A stretch of 44,992 nt of DNA from an uncultured Bacilli bacterium (GTDB lineage: Bacteria > Bacillota_I > Bacilli_A > RF39 > UBA660). Numbering within the stretch: the stretch's first letter is position 1; each line of letters begins with the position of its first letter. Shown piece by piece: positions 8,347 to 16,896 of this stretch. The position numbers and the translations under genes were made by a program. The stretch is from the NCBI GenBank assembly GCA_944372195.1, contig CALVYK010000009.1, forward strand, positions 1 through 44,992. The letters run 5' to 3'. The notes under the pieces were generated by a model. That model made no database searches. It saw only the letters and a list, made by a program, of their open reading frames with translations, and was not told the origin of the DNA.

Positions 8347-8924
8347 AATATCTTTTTATAGATACTTGTTCAAATTGTTTAATTATAAGTACAATTATTA
8401 ATAATAAACTTGATTATTTTTTTATTGATAAAAATAATAATGATACTTCTTCTAAAGTTATGAAAGTATTAACAGAAGCAGTTCCTGATATAAATACTGT
8501 GGATAAAATATTTGTTGTTAATGGGCCAGGCTCTTTTACTGGTATTAGAGTAGGGGTTACAATTGCCAAAACAATTGGATTTTGTTTAAATATACCAATT
8601 ATTAAATTAAGTGAGTTAGAATTGTTGGCTACTACCAAAACAGATACTAAATATAATGTTTCACTAATTGATGCTAGACGCGGATATGTTTATGCAGGAA
8701 TTTATGATAAAGATTTAAATAGTTATTTAGAAGATCAACACATTTTATTAAGTAATATAAAATATCCTGATAGTTATACAGTAATTGATAATTATGATAA
8801 TATTGATTTACTTAAAATAATTAAAAAGCATGAATTTGATGAACCAGTAAATCCCCACGATTTAAAACCTAATTATTTAAAAAGAACAGAAGCTGAAGAA
8901 AAATTAGATGATAAAAGAAGTTAA
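8343..8924 (+). CDS. tsaB: t6A biosynthesis protein TsaB
   Basis: 193 aa ASKHA-fold protein: LFIDTCSNCLIISTI at the N-terminus and VNGPGSFTGIRVGVTIAKTI (about 60-79), the TsaB/YeaZ signature. It forms the scaffold with TsaD in the t6A pathway. It is somewhat shorter than the usual 220-230 aa, mostly at the C-terminus, as in reduced genomes. It overlaps tsaE by 4 bp and rimI by 17 bp. Confidence 0.93.
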   Translation: MKYLFIDTCSNCLIISTIINNKLDYFFIDKNNNDTSSKVMKVLTEAVPDINTVDKIFVVNGPGSFTGIRVGVTIAKTIGFCLNIPIIKLSELELLATTKTDTKYNVSLIDARRGYVYAGIYDKDLNSYLEDQHILLSNIKYPDSYTVIDNYDNIDLLKIIKKHEFDEPVNPHDLKPNYLKRTEAEEKLDDKRS

Positions 8925-9297
8925 TGATATTAATTATATAAATAATTTAAGTGATTATAAAGTAACTCTAAATTCTTTTAATAGAATAATTGGATACTAT
9001 ATTGATAACAAAATAGTTGGATTTTTAGATTATAGTGTGATGTATGAAAAAATAGAAATAAATTACATCTTTGTTATTAATGAATATAGAAGAAAAAATA
9101 TTGCTTATAATTTAATTAAATATGTAATTGACAATTATGAATTTGATAATATTACATTAGAAGTTAATGTAAATAATATAGGTGCAATTAACTTATATAG
9201 AAAATTAGGATTTAAGGTTATTAGTATTAGAAAAAATTATTATGATGGAGTAGACGGATATTTGATGGAGGTGAAACATGACTATTTTAGCAATTGA
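8908..9297 (+). CDS. rimI: GNAT acetyltransferase, RimI-like
   Basis: 129 aa GNAT-fold protein. The acetyl-CoA pyrophosphate loop reads [15 protein letters not shown] and the C-terminal motif reads [24 protein letters not shown], both as in RimI, the N-terminal acetyltransferase of ribosomal protein S18. The usual tsaB-rimI-tsaD order supports the name, but the substrate cannot be told from sequence. It overlaps tsaB by 17 bp and tsaD by 20 bp. Confidence 0.85.
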   Translation: MIKEVNDINYINNLSDYKVTLNSFNRIIGYYIDNKIVGFLDYSVMYEKIEINYIFVINEYRRKNIAYNLIKYVIDNYEFDNITLEVNVNNIGAINLYRKLGFKVISIRKNYYDGVDGYLMEVKHDYFSN

Positions 9298-10282
9298 ATC
9301 ATCTTGTGATGAAACAAGTATGAGTATAATTAAAGATGGAACTATTGATTTAGGAACTGTTATATTATCACAAATAGATATTCACAAATTATATGGTGGA
9401 GTAGTTCCTGAAATAGCAAGTCGTTCCCATGTGGAAAGTATAACTATCGTTTTAGAAGAAGTATTAAATAAAGCTAATATGAAAATTGAAGATATTGATG
9501 CAATTGCTGTAACTTATGGACCTGGCTTGATTGGCTCTTTATTAGTAGGTTTATTAGCTGCCAAAACATTGGCTTATATCTACAATAAACCATTGATTCC
9601 AGTTCATCATATAGCTGGACATATATATGCTAATAACTTAGTTAAAAGATTAGAATTTCCATTAATTGCTTTAATTATTAGTGGTGGTCATACTGAATTA
9701 GTATATATGAAAGAAGATTATTCATTTGAAAAAATCGGTGGCACATTAGATGATGCTGTTGGTGAATGTTATGATAAAGTAGCTAGAGTATTAAATATAC
9801 CTTATCCAGGTGGGCCAAGCATAGATAGATTAGCTAAACAAGGGAAAAACACATATAAACTACCACTTCCTTTAAATGACGATTCTTATGATTTTAGTTT
9901 TAGTGGTATTAAATCAGCTGTTATTAATTTAAATCATAATGAATTACAAAAAGGTAATACTATTAGGAAAGAAGATTTAGCATGTTCATTTCAAAATAGA
10001 GTGGTTGAAATATTGACTAAAAAAACAATGAAAGCATTAAAAGAATATAACGTAAAAAATTTAATTGTTGCAGGTGGTGTTGCTGCTAATAGTGGAATAA
10101 GATCTTCATTAGAGCAAGAGTGCAACAAAAATAATGTAAAATTAACTGTACCACCAATTTTATACTGTACTGATAATGCAGCTATGATTGGAGCAGCAGG
10201 ATATTATGCTTATCAAAAAGGTATAATTGCAGATATAAATTTAAATGCAAAAGCTAATTGTGAATTAGGAGATAGATTATGA
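9278..10282 (+). CDS. tsaD: tRNA N6-adenosine threonylcarbamoyltransferase TsaD
   Basis: 334 aa, full length. ESSCDET at the N-terminus, metal-binding HHIAGH (about residues 109-114), SGGHTELV and the C-terminal [14 protein letters not shown] are all present. TsaD transfers the threonylcarbamoyl group to A37 with TsaB and TsaE. A strong GGAGGTG precedes the ATG at 9278. It ends the operon; no clear terminator is visible in the 160 bp that follow. Confidence 0.97.
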   Translation: MTILAIESSCDETSMSIIKDGTIDLGTVILSQIDIHKLYGGVVPEIASRSHVESITIVLEEVLNKANMKIEDIDAIAVTYGPGLIGSLLVGLLAAKTLAYIYNKPLIPVHHIAGHIYANNLVKRLEFPLIALIISGGHTELVYMKEDYSFEKIGGTLDDAVGECYDKVARVLNIPYPGGPSIDRLAKQGKNTYKLPLPLNDDSYDFSFSGIKSAVINLNHNELQKGNTIRKEDLACSFQNRVVEILTKKTMKALKEYNVKNLIVAGGVAANSGIRSSLEQECNKNNVKLTVPPILYCTDNAAMIGAAGYYAYQKGIIADINLNAKANCELGDRL

Positions 10283-10390
10283 TAGATAAGTTATAATTGT
10301 AATATTTATTGTGATAACTATGATAAGAAAATAATGATTTAATAAATGTTGCAATTTTAACTTATTTTTACATACATTAAACACTTTTAT

Positions 10391-10419
10391 TTGATTTAAA
10401 TTTATTTAATTGATATAAT
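10391..10419 (+). promoter_or_regulatory. SigA-type promoter of the coiled-coil protein gene
   Basis: TTGATT at 10391-10396, 17-bp spacer, TATAAT at 10414-10419. Confidence 0.65.
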
Positions 10420-10442
10420 ATTCTTAGAAAGTAGATGATTTT

Positions 10443-11975
10443 ATGGATATGATAAGATATGATTTACAATATTATGTTAATTTGTTAAATTCTAAACAAC
10501 AATTAAACTACGAATTAAAGGATGTTCAAAATTTGTTAAACAAAGTAAATAATTCCATAACAAGATTGCAAAAAAGCGATTTAAGCAAAGAAGAAAAAGA
10601 AAAATTAATACAGTTTGAAAGTCAAAAAATAGAACTTTTAACAAGATTAAATGAAATTGCCGCTAATTTTAATTCAGTTAATAAAGAGATAGCATCAAAT
10701 AGTGAAGAAAAAATTGCAGAAGTTAGGGAACTTATTAGTATAGTTGTTGAATTGACAAAACTAGATTCTGAAATTAAGGTGGCTGAAAAACTATCAACAA
10801 AATCAAATGGTTTAAAAGTTTACGTAAAAAATGCTGAAGGAAAAAAAAGAAAAATTGCTATAGAATTAGTAGATGATTATATTGAATTAATTGAAAACAA
10901 AAAAAAATTAGTATCTAAACAAAGAAAAATTTACGAAAAATTCAATAACACACCATCTTTAAGTGTTCAAAAAGAAGTTATAGAGCAAGTTGAAAATCCA
11001 GAACAATCTAATTCTAATCCTAAAGAAGTTTTTAAAGTGGAAATTGATTATTTTGAAAAACTTCCTTTAGAAGAAAAAATCGCAGAAACAAAAAAAAGAG
11101 TTGATAGAATAATCAAAACAGGAGAGTTACCAAACCAAGGTAAAAAAATGATAATAAATTATAATGGCAAAAAATATAATATTCCTAAAATTTATTATGG
11201 CAAATTTAGTGAAACAATTGGCTTGTTAAAAAAATTGGAAAAAGAACAAGCTGAAAAAAATAAAGTACAATTAACTGAGGAAATTTCACCATCACAAGAA
11301 ATTACATTTGATGATGTTGAAGCTGCTAAAAATCAAAAAACAACCGCAACTATAATTAAAAAGAGAAAATTAATTGACATAAAAAAAATTTTAAAAAAGC
11401 ATTGGAAACCAATAATAGCGGCATCTTTAGCGCTTACAATATCTGCTACTGCATTTGTAGCAAGCTTGTCTAAAAAAGTTGATAAACAATTTAGTAACTA
11501 TATAGATAATCAAATTGCTATTACCAATGAGATTGACGTTACAGAAGAAAATGATAATAAAAATATATATCAAAATAATTATGATAATAAGAGTCAAGAA
11601 AATAATGATAATAAAAATGAAACTGAAAATAATTTAGATGATACGGATCAAGAAAAAAATGATTCTATTAATATTGGAAATATAGTCTCACTTAAGGAAA
11701 ATGCTCCAATTTATAACAATATGTATGATGCTACAAACTTATCAAATAAATTAAATCAAAAATATTCTGGCAGTAGTATGAACGTTTTAGGTGTTGTATT
11801 TCAGGTTAACGATAGATTAGTTTTTTTAACAAATGAAAATCAAATTGATGAATTCAATAAAATGGGATATGAGATTACAGCTTTAGCATTAAGCCTCGAT
11901 GGAAGTAATATTACAGGATTTTATAATATTAATGATGTTAATGTTAATACTTATAAAGGAGATAAAACATTATGA
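10443..11975 (+). CDS. Large coiled-coil membrane protein of unknown function
   Basis: 510 aa. Residues about 5-160 are charged helical sequence with heptad character (KQQLNYELKDVQNLLNKVNN, LSKEEKEKLIQFESQKIELL). There follow a segment with a YNGKKYNIPKIYYGKFSE motif, a basic stretch, one membrane helix at about 320-340 (KPIIAASLALTISATAFVAS) and a 40-residue Asn/Asp/Glu-rich spacer. A folded C-terminal domain of about 70 residues (MNVLGVVFQVNDRLVFLTNE, MGYEITALALS) ends it. The N-terminal half is probably cytoplasmic and the end exported. The RBS is weak; the ATG at 10449 is an alternative start. It overlaps the DUF1292 gene by 4 bp. No family recognised. Confidence 0.7.
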   Translation: MDMIRYDLQYYVNLLNSKQQLNYELKDVQNLLNKVNNSITRLQKSDLSKEEKEKLIQFESQKIELLTRLNEIAANFNSVNKEIASNSEEKIAEVRELISIVVELTKLDSEIKVAEKLSTKSNGLKVYVKNAEGKKRKIAIELVDDYIELIENKKKLVSKQRKIYEKFNNTPSLSVQKEVIEQVENPEQSNSNPKEVFKVEIDYFEKLPLEEKIAETKKRVDRIIKTGELPNQGKKMIINYNGKKYNIPKIYYGKFSETIGLLKKLEKEQAEKNKVQLTEEISPSQEITFDDVEAAKNQKTTATIIKKRKLIDIKKILKKHWKPIIAASLALTISATAFVASLSKKVDKQFSNYIDNQIAITNEIDVTEENDNKNIYQNNYDNKSQENNDNKNETENNLDDTDQEKNDSINIGNIVSLKENAPIYNNMYDATNLSNKLNQKYSGSSMNVLGVVFQVNDRLVFLTNENQIDEFNKMGYEITALALSLDGSNITGFYNINDVNVNTYKGDKTL

Positions 11976-12241
11976 TGGATATAGTAAAAAATGATATAAT
12001 TACTTTAAAAAATAATAATTTAGAAAAGGAATATATCATTGCAGAAATATTAGAATTTAACAAAAAAAAATATTTATATTTAATTGAAACTAATGAAAAT
12101 AATGAAATATTAGATGAACATCAAATCGTTGAATATATTGAAGAAAAATCAGGAATAAAAGAAGTTGATGATATTAATTTATTTAATGAATTAAAAGAAT
12201 TATTTATTCCTATGTTAGAACAAGATTATGCTGATGAATAA
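11972..12241 (+). CDS. DUF1292 family protein
   Basis: 89 aa acidic protein with the DUF1292 pattern: NDIITLKNNNLEKEYIIAEI, EFNKKKYLYLIETNE and a VDDINLFNELKELF end. In other Bacillota members stand near mltG or the yrz genes and have no established function. Starts at the ATG at 11972 or the next ATG at 11975; AAAGGAG precedes both. It overlaps the previous gene by 4 bp, so the two are one transcript ending at the 12241 terminator. Confidence 0.75.
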   Translation: MMDIVKNDIITLKNNNLEKEYIIAEILEFNKKKYLYLIETNENNEILDEHQIVEYIEEKSGIKEVDDINLFNELKELFIPMLEQDYADE

Positions 12242-12265
12242 ACTGTTTTACAACAGTTTTTTTTA
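12239..12265 (+). terminator. Terminator after the DUF1292 gene
   Basis: AACTGTT-TTAC-AACAGTT stem-loop followed by TTTTTT. Confidence 0.85.
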
Positions 12266-12374
12266 GCATTTGATATAAAATTTTAAAAATATATTTTTGA
12301 GAAAGTTTATATTAAATATTTATTTTTTAATTTTTGTAATGTATAATATAAATGTAGATTTTGGAGGATTTCGT

Positions 12375-13496
12375 ATGAATAATGTTTTAAATTTTTATAT
12401 GAAAGCTAATGATTTAAAAAATATAATGGCTGATGAAAGATATAGTGTTGCTGATAATTAATATGGCAGTATCATATTAGCTATTGCTTTTAATTCAGAG
12501 TTTTGTGAGCCTAAGGATATTAGTAAAATAATAAGAATGTTGATATTAAGTGAAATAATTTTCGAAAATCCTAACTTTAGTTTAGTTGAAACATTAAAAA
12601 AAGGAAAACAATATGAAAAAGAAGCTATAGAATACTTACAAATTAAAACTTCAGAAGCACAGGATGCTTTTAGATTTCGAATAACAGACTTTTCTCTAAC
12701 TAAGTTAATTGATGAAAAAGGAGATAATCTATCATTTGAAAATTTATACAAAGAAGCATTAAATTTAGGTGTGTTTAAAATAATTCATAAAGAAGATTAT
12801 GAAAGATATAAGAAAATATTTAAATTTTATTATTTTAATTATCGATTAAAAAACAAATTAAGGTCAGGTTGGGATAAAAAACATTGGAATGTTAAAAGTG
12901 ATAGAATAGAGCATATTTCTGAACATATTATTGGTACTATTGCTTTAGCAATTGCTATGGATTCGGAATTTGATTTTGGGATTGATATAAATAAAGTAAT
13001 AGAAATATTAGCAATTCATGAAGTTGGCGAAATATTAATCGGTGATATAACTCCGTTTGACGGCATAACGCCACAGCAGAAACAAGAAATTGAACATCAA
13101 GCAATTGAAGATGTTTTCGAATGCTTAACAAATAAAAAATATTTAGTTAATTTAATCTTTGAATTTGATAATCATCAAACTACTGAATCTATGTTTAGTT
13201 ATTATTGTGATAAAATGGAAGCTGATATTCAAGCTAAAGTATATCAAGATAATTGTATGCAAAATCCATTAGATGAACAACAAAATAACGTTGTATTTAA
13301 AAGTGATAGAGTTAAACAAATGGTAGAAAATGGCGCTCAAACAGCTTTTGATATTTGGTATCTTTGGGATAAATCAATTTATAAAGATGATACTACTTTT
13401 ACATTGTTATTGGATTATGTAAAGGATAATGATTTAACTAAACTTTCAAGTGTGGGACAAAAATATAAACGATTTATATTGGATAAAAATAATTAG
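12375..13496 (+). pseudogene. HD-domain hydrolase (YfbR/HDDC2-like) with an in-frame nonsense codon
   Basis: A strong GGAGG at 12363-12367 leads to the ATG at 12375, but codon 29 (12459-12461) is TAA. Reading continues in the same frame with no frameshift to 13496, for 373 codons in all. The C-terminal part is an HD hydrolase: RIEHISEHIIGT (metal His), ILAIHEVGEILIGDITPFD with HE in place of HD, then EIEHQAIED and KMEADIQAK. The first 60 codons (KANDLKN, YGSIILAIAFNSEF, IIRMLILSEI) read like a second, degenerate copy of the same fold. The family removes phosphate from nucleotides, as YfbR does. Translation could restart at ATG 12537, but no good RBS is there. One base change would restore the gene. 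Confidence 0.75.
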
Positions 13497-13519
13497 AAAA
13501 TATAACTAATTATTTTTTA
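13488..13519 (+). terminator. Terminator after the HD gene
   Basis: AATAATTAG/CTAATTATT 9-bp stem with a 9-base loop, then a T run. It includes the stop codon. Confidence 0.8.
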
Positions 13520-13609
13520 TATATGTTTTTTATTTATTAATAAAGTTAATAAAATACTGATTAAATAACCCAAAAATGTGATAAAATATTAAATGTTAGA
13601 GGTGATTTT

Positions 13610-16426
13610 ATGGATAAAATAATTATTAAAGGTGCAAGAGAAAATAATTTAAAAAATATTAATATTGAATTACCTAAAAATAAATTAATTGTTATGACAG
13701 GTGTTTCTGGGAGTGGTAAAAGTAGTTTAGCTTTTGATACTATTTATGCTGAAGGTCAAAGAAGATATGTGGAAAGTTTATCAGCTTATGCTAGACAGTT
13801 TTTAGGTGGAACTGAAAAACCGGATGTTGATAGTATTGAAGGATTAAGCCCTGCTATTAGTATTGATCAAAAAACAACTAATAAAAACCCTAGAAGTACT
13901 GTTGGAACAATAACAGAAATATATGATTATTTAAGATTATTATATGCAAGAATTGGTATTCCTTATTGTCCTATTCATAAAAAGCCAATTACTAGTCAAA
14001 GTATTGAAGAAATGACTAATCAAATAATGGATTTAGAAGTAAATACTAAAATAAGAGTTTTAAGTCCGGTTGTTTATGGTGAAAAAGGAACTCATAAAGA
14101 TTTATTGGAAAATTTAGCTAAAGATGGCTATGTAAGAGCAATCATTGATAATGAAGAACATGAATTAAGTGAAGAAATAAAATTAGAAAAAAATAAAAAA
14201 CATTTTATTGAAGTTATAATTGATAGATTAATTATTAAAGATGATATAAGAAGTAGATTATATGAATCAATTGAATTAGCTTCTAAACTAAGCAAAGGTA
14301 AAGTTGTTATTGATGTTGTTGGTAAAGATAAAATAGTTATGAGTGAAAATTATGCTTGTCCTGAATGTGATTTTTCATTACCTGAACTAGAACCTAGAAT
14401 GTTTAGTTTTAATTCACCATATGGAGCATGTGATGAATGTAAAGGATTAGGTATAAAATTAAAAATAGATGAAGATTTAATTATTCCTAATAAAGATTTA
14501 AGTATCAATGAAGGGGCAATTGTATCTTTAAATTTAGATGATGAAAATAGCATTTATTCTACACAAATGAATACTTTAGCCAAATTTTATGATATAGATT
14601 TAAATATACCTGTTAAAGATTTAGATAGAAAAAAATTAGATATAATTTTATATGGATCTAAAGATATATTAGAATTTAAATATGTTTCTAAAAATGGTAA
14701 TACAAGAAATAGTAAAGATTATTTTGAAGGTATCATTACTAATTTAGAAAGAAGATATATGGAAACTAAAAGTAATTGGATAAGAGAATGGATAGAAAAT
14801 TATATGACAGAATCAGTTTGTCCAAAATGTAAAGGTGCCAGATTATCTGATTCAGTATTATCAGTCTTAATAAATAAAAAGAATATTTATGAATTAACTA
14901 AATTAAGTATAAAAGATTTAAAAGAATTTTTATCTAATTTAAAATTAAACAAAGAACAAACTAAAATATCTGAATTAATTGTTAAAGAAATATTATCAAG
15001 ATTAACTTTTTTAATTAATGTTGGATTAGAGTATTTAACTTTAAATAGATCAGCTGGTACATTATCAGGTGGTGAAGCTGGAAGAATTAGATTAGCAACC
15101 CAAATAGGCTCAAGATTAACAGGTGTTTTATATGTTTTAGATGAACCAAGTATTGGATTACATCAAAGAGATAATACAAGACTAATTAATTCATTATTGG
15201 AAATGCGTGATCTAGGTAATACTTTAATTGTTGTTGAACATGATACTGATACTATGTTAGCTAGTGATTATTTAGTTGATATTGGACCACTCGCTGGATT
15301 ACATGGTGGGGAAGTAGTTGCTTGTGGAACGCCTAAAGAAGTTATGGCTAATCCTAATAGTATTACAGGTAGATTTTTATCTGGAATCGAAAAAATAGAA
15401 GTGCCTTCTAAAAGAAGAAAAGGAAATAAAAAATATTTAGAAATAAAAGGTGCTAAAGAAAATAACTTAAAAAATATCAACGTTAAAATACCTTTAAATA
15501 CATTTACATGTGTAACTGGTGTATCTGGAAGTGGTAAATCAACTTTAATTAATGAAATATTATACAAAGCTGTAGCAAGTAATTTATATAAATTTAAAGA
15601 AAAACCAGGTAAATTTAAAGAGATAAAAGGATTAGAAAACATTGATAAGGTAATTGATATATCACAAGCACCAATTGGAAGAACGCCACGATCTAATCCT
15701 GCAACTTATACTGGCGTGTTTGATGATATAAGAGATGTATTTACTCAAACTAAAGAAGCTAAAATAAGAGGTTATGATAAAAGTAGATTTTCATTTAATG
15801 TTAAAGGTGGAAGATGTGAAGCTTGTTGGGGCGATGGTGTTAAGAAAATAGAAATGCATTTTTTACCAGATGTTTATGTTCCTTGTGAAGTTTGTCATGG
15901 AACAAGATACAATAAAGAAACACTAGATATTAAATATAAAGGTAAAAGTATTTATGATGTTTTAGAAATGCGAGTAGAAGAAGCATATGAATTTTTTGAA
16001 AATGTTCCTAAAGTTAGATCTAAATTACAAATGTTAATGGATGTCGGATTATCTTATATTAAATTAGGTCAAAGTGCACCTACATTATCCGGTGGTGAAG
16101 CAGCAAGAGTAAAACTAGCTAAAGAATTACAAAAGAAACCTACTGGTAAAAGCTTATTTATTTTAGATGAACCAAGTACAGGTTTACATAGTTATGATAT
16201 CAAGAAGTTGTTAACTATTTTACAAAAGATAGTCGATAATGGTGATACTGTTTTAGTAATTGAACATAATTTGGATATTATTAAAGTAGCAGATTATATT
16301 ATTGATTTAGGTCCTGAAGGTGGAGATATGGGTGGTAATGTCGTGACTTGTGGCACACCTGAAGAAATTGTTAAAGTTAAAGAAAGTTATACTGGACAAT
16401 TTTTAAAGCCATATTTGGAGAAATAA
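13610..16426 (+). CDS. uvrA: Excinuclease ABC subunit A
   Basis: 938 aa, the usual length. It is the damage-sensing ATPase of nucleotide excision repair, working with UvrB. Two ABC modules are seen: Walker A GVSGSGKSSLAFDTIYAEGQ at about 32 and GVSGSGKSTL at about 640; signatures LSGGEAGRIRLA and LSGGEAARVKLA; Walker B LYVLDEPSIGLH and LFILDEPSTGLH. Zinc-binding Cys pairs occur at CPECDF with CDECKG, and at CEACWGDG with CEVCHG. RBS GAGGTGAT precedes the ATG. uvrB is not adjacent in this window. The Nudix gene starts 1 bp after the stop. Confidence 0.97.
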   Translation: MDKIIIKGARENNLKNINIELPKNKLIVMTGVSGSGKSSLAFDTIYAEGQRRYVESLSAYARQFLGGTEKPDVDSIEGLSPAISIDQKTTNKNPRSTVGTITEIYDYLRLLYARIGIPYCPIHKKPITSQSIEEMTNQIMDLEVNTKIRVLSPVVYGEKGTHKDLLENLAKDGYVRAIIDNEEHELSEEIKLEKNKKHFIEVIIDRLIIKDDIRSRLYESIELASKLSKGKVVIDVVGKDKIVMSENYACPECDFSLPELEPRMFSFNSPYGACDECKGLGIKLKIDEDLIIPNKDLSINEGAIVSLNLDDENSIYSTQMNTLAKFYDIDLNIPVKDLDRKKLDIILYGSKDILEFKYVSKNGNTRNSKDYFEGIITNLERRYMETKSNWIREWIENYMTESVCPKCKGARLSDSVLSVLINKKNIYELTKLSIKDLKEFLSNLKLNKEQTKISELIVKEILSRLTFLINVGLEYLTLNRSAGTLSGGEAGRIRLATQIGSRLTGVLYVLDEPSIGLHQRDNTRLINSLLEMRDLGNTLIVVEHDTDTMLASDYLVDIGPLAGLHGGEVVACGTPKEVMANPNSITGRFLSGIEKIEVPSKRRKGNKKYLEIKGAKENNLKNINVKIPLNTFTCVTGVSGSGKSTLINEILYKAVASNLYKFKEKPGKFKEIKGLENIDKVIDISQAPIGRTPRSNPATYTGVFDDIRDVFTQTKEAKIRGYDKSRFSFNVKGGRCEACWGDGVKKIEMHFLPDVYVPCEVCHGTRYNKETLDIKYKGKSIYDVLEMRVEEAYEFFENVPKVRSKLQMLMDVGLSYIKLGQSAPTLSGGEAARVKLAKELQKKPTGKSLFILDEPSTGLHSYDIKKLLTILQKIVDNGDTVLVIEHNLDIIKVADYIIDLGPEGGDMGGNVVTCGTPEEIVKVKESYTGQFLKPYLEK

Positions 16427-16427
16427 T

Positions 16428-16820
16428 ATGATAAAAGAAAAATCCTGTGGGACAATAATTATCGATAATAATAAAGTATTAATAATAAGACAAAAGCAAG
16501 GATTTTATGGTTTCCCTAAAGGACATATGGAACAAAATGAAACAGAGATAGAAACTGCTATAAGAGAAACAAAAGAAGAAACTAATTTAGATGTTTTAAT
16601 TGATGAAAAAAGAAGATATTCATTAAATTATGTTATTGATAATAAAAATGATAAAGAAGTAGTTTATTTTTTAGCTAAGCCAATTAATAAAAATATTATA
16701 AAGCAAGAATCTGAGATAAAAGAGATATTGTGGATTGATATTGATAAAGTAGTAGATATATTAACATTTGATAATCTGAAAGAATTATGGAAAAAAGTTT
16801 TGAAAGAAAATAAATTTTAA
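16428..16820 (+). CDS. Nudix hydrolase
   Basis: 130 aa with a full Nudix box, GHMEQNETEIETAIRETKEE (about residues 34-53), which coordinates Mg2+ for cleavage of nucleoside diphosphate-linked substrates. The opening ESCGTIIIDNNKVLIIRQ and FYGFPKGHME resemble bis(5'-nucleosyl)-tetraphosphatases (Ap4A hydrolase type), the likeliest but unproven substrate. It lies 1 bp downstream of uvrA and is co-transcribed, which would fit nucleotide clean-up alongside repair. Confidence 0.85.
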   Translation: MIKEKSCGTIIIDNNKVLIIRQKQGFYGFPKGHMEQNETEIETAIRETKEETNLDVLIDEKRRYSLNYVIDNKNDKEVVYFLAKPINKNIIKQESEIKEILWIDIDKVVDILTFDNLKELWKKVLKENKF

Positions 16821-16846
16821 TTTTTTGAAACTTTTTTCTTTTTTTT

Positions 16847-16874
16847 GCAGGAATTTGTCCTACTTTTGTCGTAT
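16847..16874 (+). promoter_or_regulatory. SigH-like promoter overlapping a Spo0A-like box
   Basis: GCAGGAATT at 16847-16855 matches the SigH -35 consensus (RNAGGAWWW). After 12 bp comes GTCGTAT, one mismatch from the SigH -10 (RNNGAAT). The overlapping TTTTGTCGTAT at 16864-16874 is close to the Spo0A box TTTTGTCGAAA. The implied start lies just before the AGGAGG at 16884. Confidence 0.5.
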
Positions 16875-16896
16875 ATAACTAGTAGGAGGTGATTTA

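Noticed and set aside
10283..10442. Structured RNA between tsaD and the coiled-coil gene
   Set aside because: Only weak pairing (GTTAT/ATAAC) is visible in AT-rich sequence. Apart from the promoter at 10391 I see nothing there.
12459..12461. Recoding or selenocysteine at the in-frame stop of the HD gene
   Set aside because: The stop is TAA, not TGA, and no insertion element or pyrrolysine signal is visible. A simple nonsense mutation is more likely.
15268..15642. Reverse reading frame of 124 codons inside uvrA
   Set aside because: It overlaps the conserved second half of uvrA on the other strand and has no RBS.
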